Positions 10,457 to 22,179 are shown, numbered from the stretch's first letter. The stretch is DNA of 64,000 nt from Beverwykella pulmonaria (GCA_001599595.1 BCHH01000006.1:803197-867196), one strand, 5' to 3'. A program made the numbers and translations. Notes: a model not told the origin generated them from the sequence alone.

Positions 10457-13430
10457 TCATACTCACCTCTTGCTCCTCTACTTGAAACTGCCACTATAGT
10501 GAAGTGACTGTGAGACCATGCAGATGATTTAGCACCACCGTTCTACCGCACCACTGCGCCATCACATCATCCCATTCGTTCTCCGACCCCACGCACTACC
10601 CATTCACTGCTCGACAATCGTCATTGTACGATCACCATAGCGCAGGGATCCCTTTTTCCCTGGAATTTTTCGATCGCCAGGGGACGCAGACCCCACAAGC
10701 CACCCTGTCGCCGTGACGTGTTGCAACACATCACAACCACTTCGCATCGTTTCTCATCCGTTCATATCCGTATATTCCGCGTGACTCTAACACCACACCC
10801 GCACACCGCACACCTCGCTTATAGACAGGGATCTCGAGACAGGTTTCAGCAAGTGGAAACGATTCAGGACCAATCTACACACAATGGCCTCGAGAGGTCT
10901 TCAGGGCAGAATTTCAAACTGCTACACTCTATTGCTGCAATAAAGTTAACCGGCGCAAACTTTTAGAATATGACATGGTGCTGTGGGCGCAAAATTCTCT
11001 AGACATCGATGAGGCCGAAAGGGACCCCGCGCCTTCCAAGAATAGCCCATTAAGCTGCTAGCGTAGTCCAACCAACGAAATTCCACGATATACCATGGGA
11101 ACCTCACCATTACCACTACACCCCTCACGAATCAGGAGAAACTTGCTCAGCCGAGCATCAGACACTCGCCACAGGTGTCGCTCCACCGTCTGCGCCCTCG
11201 CATTTACCCAAAGCGGCATCATCATTTTATCTTTGGACCCCGCGCTGGGCACGCTCTTGTGCTGGGCCCAACCCCAACGCAGATAAGTCTATCGATCCAA
11301 ATATGGACCACCCGGCCGCGCAACATCTTCGTACGACAATTCCGCCCTAGCTCGCTATCGTTACACAATTCAGGACCCGCGCGCTGCAGGCACAGCCTTC
11401 CCGTACCTGTCATGTCAGCGTGAGCCGTCTCTATATCAGATGAGTAAATCATCGCATCCATCCCGTGTCATATCCTCGCCCTATAAGGGCGTATGCCGCG
11501 CTTAGCCTCACCTCAGCACATGTTTTCGTGTATCTCTCTTGATCGGTGTGCCTGTGAGCATGACAAGCGCCACCGTCTAGTCCCGGATGCGTATTCCGAC
11601 CACAACATTAGCTCGGGGTTGGTATCGAGGGATTATTGAGAGACGGCTGCGATCACCAATTGTTGTGGGCTGTGACGCACGCCTTGCCGTAAGGCTAGGC
11701 AGCTATCTGCATGTCACTCCAGAGACGGTATGGTCCAATTGGCGTGTAAAACCGTCTGCCAACTTCACAGCCTGCATTGACGGAAGAATTGCGTTGGCAA
11801 AGATACAACCACTGTGTTGCTTCCGTGCGGAGAGCAAGTACGCTACTTTTAGCTGCTGCTACGGTTACCTTTGCTACATCTCTGTTGGCTTTTGGTCTCA
11901 TGATCACTTTTGATACGAACGCGATGTCTATTGTCTTATTGTCCAGGTACCTATACGGACTTATTCCCAGCCGCCAAAGTAGGAAGTCAGACTCGATCTT
12001 GAAGGAGTGGAAACAGGCACAGTCAAGTTCAAACCCCAACAGCATTCATCGCTTTCAGCTGTTGATGATCATCACACAATGCTTTTTCGAACGTCGCTAC
12101 ACAACAGGTGCCTACTGCCTGCTGCATGCTGCACGCCTATCTATATTGCCGACGTCTGGAAATCTGCGCTTAGCCTTCGATTGCAGCGCAGCAAGTAAAC
12201 ATCAATCACATGCGCATGCGCGCTGCACGCGCATCCATCGTGGCATTCGATATCCCTGCAAGCAGATCCTCACGACATTTCTTGCAGAATGCAAGACTCT
12301 AGTTCCAACTTCCTGCATTTCACTCAAGCCCCCATTACTCAACCCCTCATTTCTTGCTAAGGTACCTGTACCTAGCTAGCAATCCAAATGATTGTCGTGG
12401 TGACTCATTCTTGGGCTGCGAGGCCACCAACGCCCCGCGCAGCCTGGTGGAAGCACGCATCCGCTGAAAACTTCGCAAACCTTACACTCTGAAGGACTTC
12501 CCTCCGTTGGAAGCAATTGGGATCCGATACTATGGATCGAATTGAGTTTAGGATTGTCTCCGAATGCCGAAGCGAGAACTCTCTTTGTTCGAGGTTACAC
12601 AAAACCCAGACAATGCAAGTGGGGAAGCGGGATCGCTTGCTAACGCTCACTAGGTTTGATAGTTTGCGAGGGCGACAGACTGAGCCTCATGGCATTCTGC
12701 CAACGGGTGGCAACTCCAACCTGTTACACTTTCGGCAAACTATCAACTCAAATGTTGAATGTTGCTCACCAATCGCTGTCCACCCCTGACTTATCTTCGC
12801 TATCTTAGCGAAAGCATCGCGAACCCCTTAGCGGGCGTCTCACCTGAAACATTCTACCACCCCAGGATTCAGGAACCTCGGTCACTTTAGATTTCGATCA
12901 CCAAAAAGTTCAAGACCGTTTAACTCCGAGCAACCTGGTGAACCATTATCCCTTCTGCGCCTAGGCACGCTTTCAATGCTTTTGCAATTGCCGGTCGAAG
13001 CCCCTTTCACGGCTTAACAATTTTTGCGATATGCTTGTTCGTCGCCGGGTCATTACAAGGCCCATCAATTTCTGATTTTAGCTCTGCGCATGACCGTCTC
13101 TCGTTTCCCATTATTACAGCGTATTATCATAACCCTCGTCATATGGGCGCTTATTTGGGACGAATTGTCACGTCCTCGCCAGCGGCGGCCAAATTGGTCT
13201 ATCACAATCACATCCCACTCTCATCACGTCACAGTTGCCCCTCGGTCACCTGGGGTATGACACCCATGTTAAATTCGGATTTGTCTTTGCTTCTGGCGGC
13301 TTCTGCGGTTCCCCAGGCTCCTGGCAAAAACATTTCCCGCCGTCTGAGGCACATCGCCACATCCAGAACGTTCTCGAGAAAGGCTCTGCTTAGGTGACTG
13401 GAGATTCTCAGTTGAACACGTTAGGTGGTA

Positions 13431-13545
13431 CAATGGGTAACCCAAATATATCTGCTCGTCACGTGCCGATCAACGCTAGTATCATCGGTTTGATGATGGC
13501 CAAATAAATACACGTGACGAGCAGATATATTTTAATTACCCATTG
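13431..13545. mobile_element. MITE, 115 bp, with TA target duplication
   Basis: A non-coding element with 35-base terminal inverted repeats at 13431-13465 and 13511-13545 that differ at three positions. The ends read CAATGGGTAA... and ...TACCCATTG. Dinucleotide TA lies directly outside both ends (13429-13430 and 13546-13547), the target duplication expected of Tc1/mariner-class elements. The inner ends of both arms carry CACGTG. The 45-base centre has a small hairpin (ATCATCGG...GATGATGG) and no coding capacity. It must be mobilised by a transposase elsewhere. The dead transposase about 230 bases away does not obviously carry the same termini, so I do not claim it as the parent. Confidence 0.85.
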
Positions 13546-13663
13546 TATCATCACATCATCTTCCAAATAATTTTTTTTTAAAATTATGCCAAGATATGGC
13601 TGAATAATTTCCTACTTGGCCATACGATCGGGAGTCGGGTCCATGTTTTCGGTACATTGTCTC

Positions 13664-13720
13664 GGCAGCGTACAAGGGATAAGCATGAACGGGCTGTTCC
13701 GCCGGTTCACGCGGTTTTGT
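13664..13720 (-). repeat. Left copy of inverted flanking duplication
   Basis: Bases 13670-13702 match the reverse complement of 14900-14932 at 31 of 33 positions. Both differences are G-to-A on the plus strand of this copy. Read on the minus strand it encodes AEQPVHAYPLY; the other copy encodes AEQPVHAHPLY. The match weakens quickly outside the core. The transposase pseudogene lies between the two copies. Confidence 0.7.
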
Positions 13721-13772
13721 CAGATGATCAGGTGTGCTTATCCTATATAAATTACATACAAAATTACATACA

Positions 13773-14795
13773 TTACCATTTCGTATGACCACCTCCTGCC
13801 ATGATAACTGCCCAGCACCGCTGCTTCATATTTTTGATGTATTTTGAGTAGTCGTCAAAGGTGATATTGTCCCACTCCTCTGTTAGATATTGACGTAGTT
13901 CTTCCTTCGTGTGTGGATAACGCTTCTGTACGCGATACTTCAGCAATCGCCACACGTTTTCAATAGGGTTCAGATCTGGTGAGTTTGCTGGCCACCACAT
14001 CTTCTGGATTCCTAGCTCTTGCTCTGCCTGAGCAGTTGCCTTAGAGGTGTGAACTGACGAGTTGTCCTCTACTAGAATCAGCTGCCTGTTCTCGTAGGTC
14101 CTGTGAGCGTCTCGGACTGCTACTACAACAGGTAGTATATGCTCAATATACACCTCAGAGTTTAGCTTGCCCTTGTTCCAGTCTGCATCCTTCTCAATAA
14201 ATAGCAGCGGTCCTTTAATGTTAAGAGTAATAATCGCCCAGGTCATCCACTCTTTAAATTTTGGTATACAACAGTCTGGGAGGTACTTCTCCTCTGCCCG
14301 CCTTGTAACATAAACCTCTCCATAGCTTATACACGCTGTCATTTCATCAGACTAGCCTGTAGAAGCCCATTGCTCATCAGTCCAAAAAACATGATCCCAT
14401 GCCCACATTAATCTATTGTGCATTTTAACTGGCGTAAGGAGAGGCTTCTCTGTTGCTTTCCGTCTGTGGTATAGCTCTTTCTCAAAGGCCTTGATTAACG
14501 TACGCCGACAGACATTAATTCCTAGCTCATGAGCAATCTCCTCGCGAGATTTCCGTCTCTGCTCTGCATTCTCTGTAGCTTGACGTACGAGCAGGATTCA
14601 AAGAGGTGTAGAGAGTAATGGATGGCGGCCTTGAGGCTTTGTTGGAGTCTCTGGCGTGTTAAGACAATTAGAGACTGAAGAGGGAGGGATTCCAAGCTTC
14701 TGAGAGATCTCCTTTTGCTGAAAGCCTGCGTCGCGAAGTGTCCAAATTTGAACACGTTCCTTGTATGTAAGACGACGATTTGGTGTTTTTGGCAT
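13773..14795 (-). pseudogene. Tc1/mariner-type DD34E transposase, inactivated
   Basis: The N-terminal frame (14598-14795) begins MPKTPNRRLTYKERVQIWTL and holds a helix-turn-helix (QQKEISQKLGIPPSSVSN) of the kind that binds transposon ends. A frameshift near 14580-14600 moves the reading into a second frame carrying REEIAHELGINVCRRTL and FWTDEQW, the first catalytic Asp. A TAG stop interrupts at about 14352-14354. The last part (13773-14342) carries LVEDNSSVHTS, the second Asp, and SPDLNPIENVW, the catalytic Glu. Thirty-four residues separate the second Asp from the Glu, giving a DD34E signature. One frameshift and one stop make it non-functional as read. I could not identify clear terminal inverted repeats, so the element borders are undefined. 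Confidence 0.85.
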
Positions 14796-14875
14796 GATGG
14801 AGGATGGAGGAATTCAGTACCTCTAGTTGTTAGGAATCCGCTTATAAATATACGTATCTTATTCTAGCCGCTTCC

Positions 14876-15013
14876 ATGCACGGACCACATCACCAAACCG
14901 CGGAACAGCCCGTTCATGCTCACCCCTTGTACCAGCAGCCGTTCTGGAGGCAGCGCAACCCCATGCAGCGGCATTTCCGAGATCGGGTTTTCTTCTGCTG
15001 CCGGGCGACATGA
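14876..15013 (+). other. Right copy of flanking duplication; possible decayed coding fragment
   Basis: This short frame of 45 residues starts MHGPHHQTAEQPVHAHPLYQ and includes the inverted-duplication core at 14900-14932. Continuing downstream in another frame (to about 15103) there is coding-like sequence around EGEDATSADWSQRQAEAQSRL before a stop. The peptide is His/Gln/Pro-rich and could come from a regulatory protein gene, but I recognise no family. I read it as a relic of a host gene, partly duplicated in inverse orientation on the other side of the transposase. Confidence 0.35.
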
Positions 15014-15302
15014 TATCAGCCGAAGGAGAGGACGCCACATCTGCAGACTGGTCCCAGCGCCAGGCTGAAGCTCAATCCCGCCTTTTGCTGCCTTGACGAC
15101 CTCATTGCGGCCTTCAGGTGGATGCCCATGACGAGCAACCACCGTGGCTGGAGTCTGGACGACGAGGTTGTCGACCACCGTGGTCGAGTCTTCCTCGCCG
15201 CGTGTTCTGTCCAACTTTATTCCCGGCTACGGCACGCGGGCTCGACAACTCGTTACACATATCCTCACCTAACCTTGCCGAACCGGTAGTCCAACATTGC
15301 TC

Positions 15303-15323
15303 GCTCTAAGCTCTAAGCTCTAA
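15303..15323. repeat. GCTCTAA x3 tandem repeat
   Basis: Three perfect consecutive 7-base units followed by a partial fourth (GCTC). Confidence 0.8.
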
Positions 15324-15444
15324 GCTCCCCGGATGGTTGCCTCTCCAAGTCGCTTCCTCTCGGCACACATTGAATATTATGACGTAGAATAGATTGCATA
15401 ATTCAAAAGGACTAAGAAATATCTCGCTCCACGAAACCTAGTTC

Positions 15445-15534
15445 TATGTTGATCTCCATCCAGACCTCATTTTCCATGCTGATCTCCTTCCAGACCTCAC
15501 TTTCCATGCTGATCTCCATCCAGACCTCAATTTC
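15445..15534. repeat. 30-bp tandem repeat, 3 copies
   Basis: Three direct copies of a 30-base unit built on GATCTCCATCCAGACCTCA, starting at 15445, 15475 and 15505. They differ at only a few positions. The unit length is a multiple of three, and one frame (from 15446) reads through as ML-I-SIQTS repeats. I see no larger gene to attach it to. Confidence 0.8.
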
Positions 15535-16921
15535 ACATCCAAACTCGACGCCGCTCGGACGAAAGGCCAATCAATGGTTCCTGGTAGTCATACCACCGTA
15601 TTTTCTATTCCTACGCCCCCCTCAAAACTCTATGCAAAAGCATACATTTCAACCTGCCTTAGGTAACTGTGAACTGTCAGCGCCAAGCAAACCCTGAAGT
15701 TCTTTTGTGCAGCATCGGCACATTCCGCTGTGAAACCTTAAATTCGCCCACCCCAGCCACCGTCTTTGACGATCTCTGTCCTCGATGTAGCTGTCAAGAT
15801 CGAGCAAGGACCAAACTCGGTTACTTCGACACGGGATACGGGACGTTTTTTTTTTGAGGCCGAACGCAGACATGACACCACTTTCGGAATGTACCGCAGA
15901 CACATTAGGAATGAAAGCGGGAGTGTGAACAACGACGGACAGTCCAAGTCTACGGGTCACTGCCAAGGATTGACATGGTCAAGCACCATCAATGCATACC
16001 TGTCCAGGCAGAAAGTCCAGAGCAGGCGGTTTTCACTATGGCTATGCACATGCATGACACGTGCGATATTGGCGCTCATCTTGCCCAGATCGACCTGTTG
16101 GATCACTTGGCGTTTCTCAGGAGGCAAGGCATATCGAGGGCAGGAAGCACTAAAGACGCACATATGACATGCATACACTCCAAGGCTCCTACTACAAACC
16201 ATTTAGAGCGGACGGAAGGGTTAGGTATGTTGTATGGTCCCACATCCGATGAGAATAACAGACGCAGGAGAATCTATCAGAGACCGCAAAAGGCTTGCTA
16301 GTAGATACAGTTGAGCCTAGTTGAGGAAGTTTATTCTTTTTGCCCCTCTGCCAAATGTCTGCTCGACAACCCCAACCCCCTGAATCTCCTTGGACGGAAC
16401 GATGCGCATGAGAGAAACTAGATGAGAGAATACTGGGACTATACGTATATGTGCATAAGTTCGTGCTGTTCTCCAACTCAATGTCAATGTGACGGCTTGG
16501 CATACCATGTACCAGTACACCGAACATCATAGTCTTCGCCAACCGTGTGAGCCTTTGCTTTTCATGTTCTTGATACAAGAATAGCAGGTGTACTTTGCTA
16601 TGATACAGGGCTCTAAGGTGTATCTATGGAACAAGGTACGTACATATCTTCGCTCATGAATTCATTCAATCTTGATAGCGGAGTCGATAGTTTACGAAAC
16701 CGCTGACAATGCGGCACGGTCGAAGGGGTAGTAAAAGATGGCATGTCATAAAGAGAGATATAGAGAGAGGGAGCAATATTGAGTATCCCAAATAACGTAT
16801 CGACGACCATCGAACTCAATTATACGCCATCGGTCACACTCATCAATCACCCATAACCAACCATCAGTCGCTCAATTCGTGAACATCAACTTCGTAACGA
16901 GAACTATGCATCTTCCACTGC

Positions 16922-19900
16922 TCAAGCCTTTTCACCCTTCCTTCCCGTGGCCTTTAGCCTCAATGCTAAATCAAGCACACCATCAGCCCATACCGCGGTG
17001 TTGCCCTCAACATGAACTTCATTTCCACAAAAGTCATTCAAGAACGCACTCATCTTATCCTCGCCGTACCTCTCACCGTACACAACCTCAGCTTTGGATA
17101 AAACCTGTGTCTCTACTCCATTTGCACCAATGCTGACACCAATTTCGAACGTGGCCCGGACCTTCGTCTGCAGACCCGGAAGAAGCATGCTGGCTGACAC
17201 GGCCATGCGTTCATCGGACAGGATGACCACATCGGTGACGTAGCTGATTTCGAGCCAACGCACACCTTCGGCAACTGCCAGCGCGCTAGCCCATGCGTTC
17301 TCCACTATAGCCAAGAGGTCGGCGATGCGAGTTTGGGATTGAGGTATGCAATGCAGATGAGCTCGAATCAGCTGGAGGAAGAAGCGTTTGCTAGTTGTCA
17401 GAGGTCGAGGATGCGCAGTTGCTGTGTCTCCAATGTAACTCAAGGAGATGGACGCATTCGGCGTATTCCTACCAGTGGCGAATGCTAATGGCTGGAAGTA
17501 CAGCTCGAGGTCGTTCATATGCGTCATTGTGATGGTTGAAGACGAAGCAGAAGCAATGCTCCAGCTATGAAGCTTTTCAAGGGCCGAGACCTTGGCTGTG
17601 AATAGCGTTAATATAATAATGTGTGCAAAGATACGGGTCGAAAGTGAAGTATACCTTTCAGGTCGTTAACTTCGCGCGTTGACCATCCCCGAAATTCCTC
17701 CCTCACACGATCAGCCGCCTTGATTTCCTCTGCGCATTCGATCTTGCGCTCCTTGATTGCTTCAATGCGTACCTCCGTCTGTGTGAGCTCTTCTTGAAGT
17801 TGAGCGACGAGTCGGCGCGTTTCTGATATCTGAGCATCGGCAGCAACAAGCTGCTCCCTTGCCTGTTCTAGCTCCTCTAGATTACTGCTGTTCAATTCGT
17901 CATATCGTTGCTGTAGCTGTTTGCTCTTGGCCTCCAGTCGTTGCTGTTGTTCTGTCAAAGGCGGAAGCACGATATCGAGTAGCTTTTCTTGGTTTGAGAG
18001 AATTGACTCATCGCGCCTGAAACCATCAAGAGTGCCAAGAAGACCAGCCTTGAGGTCCCCAAGTAGTGTGCTCCTCCATCTATACCATTCCCCTCTGGCC
18101 TCGAGTCGAGCGCTGGTCTTCAAGTTTTTGAATTGGTTGTCCATGATAATACGCTGATCGGGAGGCGCTGTGAGGTATTCGCTGAACAGAAGAGGATTCT
18201 CTTCTAGGACATCAGCCTCCATGGTTCGGACAAAATGGCGACCATCCGAAATGTACTTCTTCATTTCATGACAGGCGTGCTGGTACAACTCGAACTCCGG
18301 GAGCGTGCAAGCTGCGGCAACGACATACCGATCCAGACTCTCCTCCTCAACTTCGGTGAGCTCCTTATCATGGAACGAAGCTGGAGCAGCAGTATGCCGG
18401 CGTTTGGTGGTGCTCAAGTCCATGAACCGAATCTTAGTCATGTCAAGGAATTCCTGAAGAGAGATGCGCTCCACTTCTTCTCCGGGATCATCCATAATCT
18501 CACTATCGACCGCTTCTTCCACTACAGGTTCTTCACCAAAAACTACCTTTTTCTTCGGACTGAGAGTCTTCCTGGGAGTTGGCTTCTTAGGCGTCGGAGT
18601 CTTTTGCTTAGGCGTTAGAGTCTTGTGCTTGGGTGTTGCGGCTTTCTGGGGAGTTTGAGATTTCTTTGGAGTTAACCCACGTTTCAGAGGAGAATTCAAC
18701 GTCTGTTTCCTTGGTGTGGAGAGGAGCTTAATGTTATTCGTAAGAATGGCGGTGCTTTTCAAAGTCGGTTCTTGTGCAACGAGAAGCGGACTAAATTGAA
18801 CCATAGACAGTGAAGAGTGTCGACGGTTGAGGATAGGAGCAGCGATAGGATCGTCGGGAATCTGTGGTGGTACCATATGTTGAGACCTATTTGTGGGTGG
18901 TGTTGTTACCTCAGTCGGCTTCGTAGTGCTCTGTGGTGCACTGCGCACGAATGGAGATGGTTCAAAGTCTTCTATTCTCTGTTGAATAGGCGCCGGAAGG
19001 TCTGGCGTAGCCGGAACAATACTCCTGAGGGGACGAGCTGGCGATTTCTTCGGGGTCGACTGATTTGCTTTTCGCGGAGATGGCGAAGGTTCGACCTTTC
19101 TTGGGCGTCCTGGTGACTTCTTTGGTGACTTCATCGTTGTGGGAGTGTTGGTCTTTACAGGCGTTTCAGCTCTAGCAGCTCTACGTTTCTCCGGTGTTGT
19201 GGTTGGTTGAACAAAGTGTTTAATACCTCCGATAACGTTCGTGAACTCCATTGATAAGTCTTCGTCCTCCTCCCTGTCGCTATTTTGGCCTTCGTTCTCT
19301 GTTGCATGAACATCCTTACTGCTACTAATAGCAGATATAGTGAAGTCTATAGCCTTATCGCCAAACGAATTATCCACACTGTTTCGCATTGTAGTATCTC
19401 TATTTTGCTTGCCCATCGATTGGCTCATTATGCCCCCAATGGCGACCGTGAAATCCATGGTCTCATCTTCGGGTAGTGCATTCTCTTCGGACTGAATACG
19501 TTGTCGCAAACTAGTCCGACGGCTCGAGGTTCGCTTCGCGGGACTTCCTTGGGAGACTTCGAGAGCCGATGCGCGACGCTTGAGACTCTTCCTTCGACCT
19601 GCTGGCTCTTTCACAGGAGGCGGCTGGATACCTCCAAGAGGCATTGTCAGATCCATAGTAATATCGTCTGTATCTGAGCTCTGAGATTGTTGCTGTGGGA
19701 TAATCTTGCCGATAGCACACGTTATATCCATGCTCATATCGTTTTCATCGTCTGCTTCCAAGTCGGCTCCCGCAGATGCAACAACTGGTAAGAGTGGATC
19801 GACATTTTCCTGGTCTTCAATAGCCGGCTTGCTACTCTTCTTCGCCCATGGCTTGAATGATGCTATGATGTTATCGTCTGCTAAGTCCATAGACATGTCG

Positions 19901-20816
19901 CCATCTTCGTCATCGTCGTCATCGTCCAGCTCCAGGTTCTGGGTATCTGCATATGTCGAAGCTTGTCGCAACGCGGCATCGAGCTTCTCACTGCTATGCG
20001 AAGAGTCGGGAGAACTATCCAGTTTTGCCGTCGTGTCGTCCTCCTCGTCCTCCTCTCCCCCCTCTATATCATCGCTTCGGTCTGGCGAACTGTTGTCTCC
20101 ACTCAGCGGGCTGGAAGAGAAAATGTCGTCTGGATTATTGAAGTTCATAGGTGGGATTCCAGAGCTGCGGCGGTGCTTCTTCTGGTGTAAGTCGCGCTGG
20201 TTCGCAGGAGATGATCCGGCCTCGATCTCGGGCTCCTCCACCTGCTCGGGCGGTGTAGATGGAGGCTCTTCAGCATCGGAGGATTCAGGCGCTGCAGAGG
20301 ATTGGGTGATACTCGACGCTCTCCTCGTTGCTTCGGATGACGCAGTGGAAGACGTTGCGTCACGAACGTATTCTACCACATCCCAGGTATGCAGAGTGGC
20401 TTCTGGGGCGAATGAGACTCGCCGTTGTGCTGTACACATAGTCAGAAACAATTTGAGGCAGCTCTAAACGTTTGCGCATCGCACCTAGAGATTTGCGACG
20501 TGCATCGCGTCGCTTCTTCTCGTCTTCGCCATTTGAAGCGAGGATAGATTTAACAGCGGGGATGAAGGCCGACTGCTATATTTTAGCGCGAGATATGCAT
20601 CAGAGTCGCTTTTGACGCGTATACCTTTCTCCGGTTTCCATTGCTCTCCTTCAACGCGTTCAATGTTGGCTGTTCGAGAGCTGCGAGACCGCCGGGACCG
20701 ATGCTCTTGCTGCGTATCTTTTTAGCCGGCTTTTTAGGTGACAAAGATGGTGCATTGAAAGACGAGCTTGCCACGAGGCCATCCGCAATGTTTTCTTTGC
20801 GCGAGTCACCCGTCAT
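16922..20816 (-). CDS. Kinetochore scaffold Spc105/Spc7 (KNL1)
   Basis: Four exons: 20625-20816, 20485-20575, 17655-20429 and 16922-17595, giving 1243 residues with all phases consistent. The start MTGDSRKENIADG is the first ATG that keeps the first exon in frame. At the start of exon 3 an RRVSF motif (about residues 97-101) matches the PP1-docking site of KNL1 proteins. Degenerate MELT motifs follow: MSMDL (about 19890), ITMDLTMP (about 19650), TMDFTVAIGG (about 19450) and LSMEFTNVIGG (about 19240). These are the Mps1 phosphorylation sites that recruit Bub3-Bub1. A Ser/Thr/Pro/Lys-rich middle is followed by the Spc7 domain signature LQEFLDMTKIRFMDLSTTKR (about 18400-18460), a long coiled coil, and the C-terminal RWD-like region that binds Mis12. 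It acts at the outer kinetochore in microtubule attachment and the spindle checkpoint. Confidence 0.95.
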
Positions 20817-21317
20817 GGTTGAGTGAGTTGTGGGTGGTGATGTAGGTGCAGGTGGTCGTGCTGTGTTTGCCCAGGCTGTGTTTACTCCATCGGTATATTG
20901 TCGGGGCGACCTCCGATTCGTCAGCGTACGCACCAATCACAAAGCCTCCCTCAACATTAACTTCGAGCATCTTGAACGTGGAAAGTTTGAGCTATGTGAC
21001 TACCTTCTTGCCGTTGAAGTGCGATGCGTGACCAGTCAAGAAATTTAATAAAATGTGCGAAGTGAGGTTGAAGCAGCTGCAAAGTGTGAGTTATACGGCA
21101 CAGCGAGCATTTGTGCGTTGGTGTGAAGGAGGACGTGTCGTCACGGCAAAAAAATCTGAGCACACATATCAATTCAATATATCCCTTCACGTCAAAGGAT
21201 AGTGGTTACCAATCCAGCTTAATTCTATCTTCTCCCGACTCGCAATCCATCTCATAACAAGGGTCCTTGGAAATAGGATACGCATCAAACCTAGATACTA
21301 TAAATTAAGGCACATAC
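20817..21317. other. Intergenic, Spc105 promoter side
   Basis: This holds the upstream region of Spc105 and the 3' flank of the small gene ending at 21318. I see no recognisable gene or RNA. Confidence 0.4.
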
Positions 21318-21843
21318 TCAGGCCCAAAATTGAAATAAATCCCGACTCTTTTCCTTATAATTGTATGCCATAGATCCGTCATCTGAGAGCAGTTTCACGT
21401 TTTCATCATACTCAGTCTGGGTATCGGCAAATGGACCAGCCCGGCTTGTATGGTGATCGCGGGGGTGTAATTCATCAGAGAAGGTGGAGCCGGATGAAGA
21501 TGATGGATTGACAGTGAAGTCCGACTCTAAGCTACGCGTTGGACTGTCAAGTAGAGAAACGTCGTTGTGGGTGTGGGGATTGACGGCATTGTGGGCCTCG
21601 TCACGCTTCACCATAATGGGCACGGATATTGTGCGATTTCCGAGCTCGAACTGTTCCTCTTCGGGATGGAGATTCGGGTCTTCCGGATGAGTGTTATCCC
21701 CGATGAAAATGGTTTCGCCCTTACTTTTTGAAAGACGATGACACCAGTGGCGACAACTATGATATTTAGTGTAGTTGAGCTATGGATTGCTCTTGGGTAT
21801 CTGTAGCCGCTCGTCTGAACTTAGCGAATGGTGGAGAAGACAT
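21318..21843 (-). CDS. Small acidic protein of unknown function (model tentative)
   Basis: The best model has two exons, 21821-21843 and 21318-21756, giving 153 residues starting MSSPPFANCRHWCHRL. The intron has a weak GTTCAG donor, a CTAAA branch-like site and a CATAG acceptor. The body is polar and acidic (GDNTHPEDPNLHPEEEQFEL, then NPSSSSGSTFSDELHPRDHH), ending in a YNYKEKSRDLFQFWA C-terminus. That open frame of over 130 codons with biased composition is the main support. A neighbouring frame just upstream reads as a short hydrophobic segment (NIIVVATGVIVFQ). The real protein might therefore have a membrane segment joined by splicing I could not resolve. It lies about 335 bases downstream of the TOK channel on the same strand. 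No family is recognised. Confidence 0.45.
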
Positions 21844-22179
21844 TGTATCGAGAGATGCGTAGTGCCATGTAGCGCCTTTGAATATCCAGAGTAGGCGAAT
21901 GTGTTTAAGGAGGTATTACGAATTGTCAACACCAGGTGCTGTAATTGACGATGGTGGTGATTCTGAGGATTCGAGTGCAGGCGGATGAAGTACCGATGTC
22001 AGCTATCGTTGCTCATGCATCGTGCTTTTGCGCTCCGACAAACGGGCGCCAACTTGAGAACGTGTGGTGAAGACTACGATACAGTACACTATTTTTGTGT
22101 AACTTGAATATCGTGAAGTGGACGCGATATGGTGATGTTGGCATCGAAAGTGGATCTCTCGTTCAATCCTTTGTCATCT
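21844..22179. other. Short intergenic region
   Basis: This spans from the tentative start of the small gene to the stop of the TOK channel, both on the minus strand. It would contain the channel's 3' UTR and the small gene's promoter. Nothing else is seen. Confidence 0.4.

Larger units (their letters stand above)
6133..13428. other. Large gene-free block, about 7.3 kb
   Basis: No open frame here shows domains, compositional bias or splice continuity that would make me call a gene. The longest are about 169 residues (6742-7251, plus strand) and 193 residues (7599-8180, minus strand), and both read like chance frames. From about 9290 to 10800 the plus strand is markedly C/T-rich with TATA-like sequences (ATAAATAC near 9278, ATATATAACC near 9362). 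It contains small frames with reasonable start contexts, for example 9511-9615 and one starting at about 9935 (MPSKNCSHAD, 22 residues). This resembles a promoter or long transcribed leader without its coding gene. Two perfect-armed palindromes lie at 9209-9226 and 10439-10456. A minus-strand frame at 9967-10233 (88 residues) is the least implausible small protein. Confidence 0.4.
15014..16921. other. Gene-free stretch with two tandem repeats
   Basis: No convincing gene. It contains a GCTCTAA triplet repeat at 15303-15323 and a 30-base triplet at 15445-15534. Frames such as 15766-16167 (plus) and 16192-16578 (minus) overlap each other and lack recognisable content. The right end includes the 3' flank of the Spc105 gene. 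Confidence 0.4.

Noticed and set aside
19706..20467. 253-codon Ser-rich plus-strand frame
   Set aside because: Antisense of the acidic and Ser-rich part of Spc105, with no independent support.
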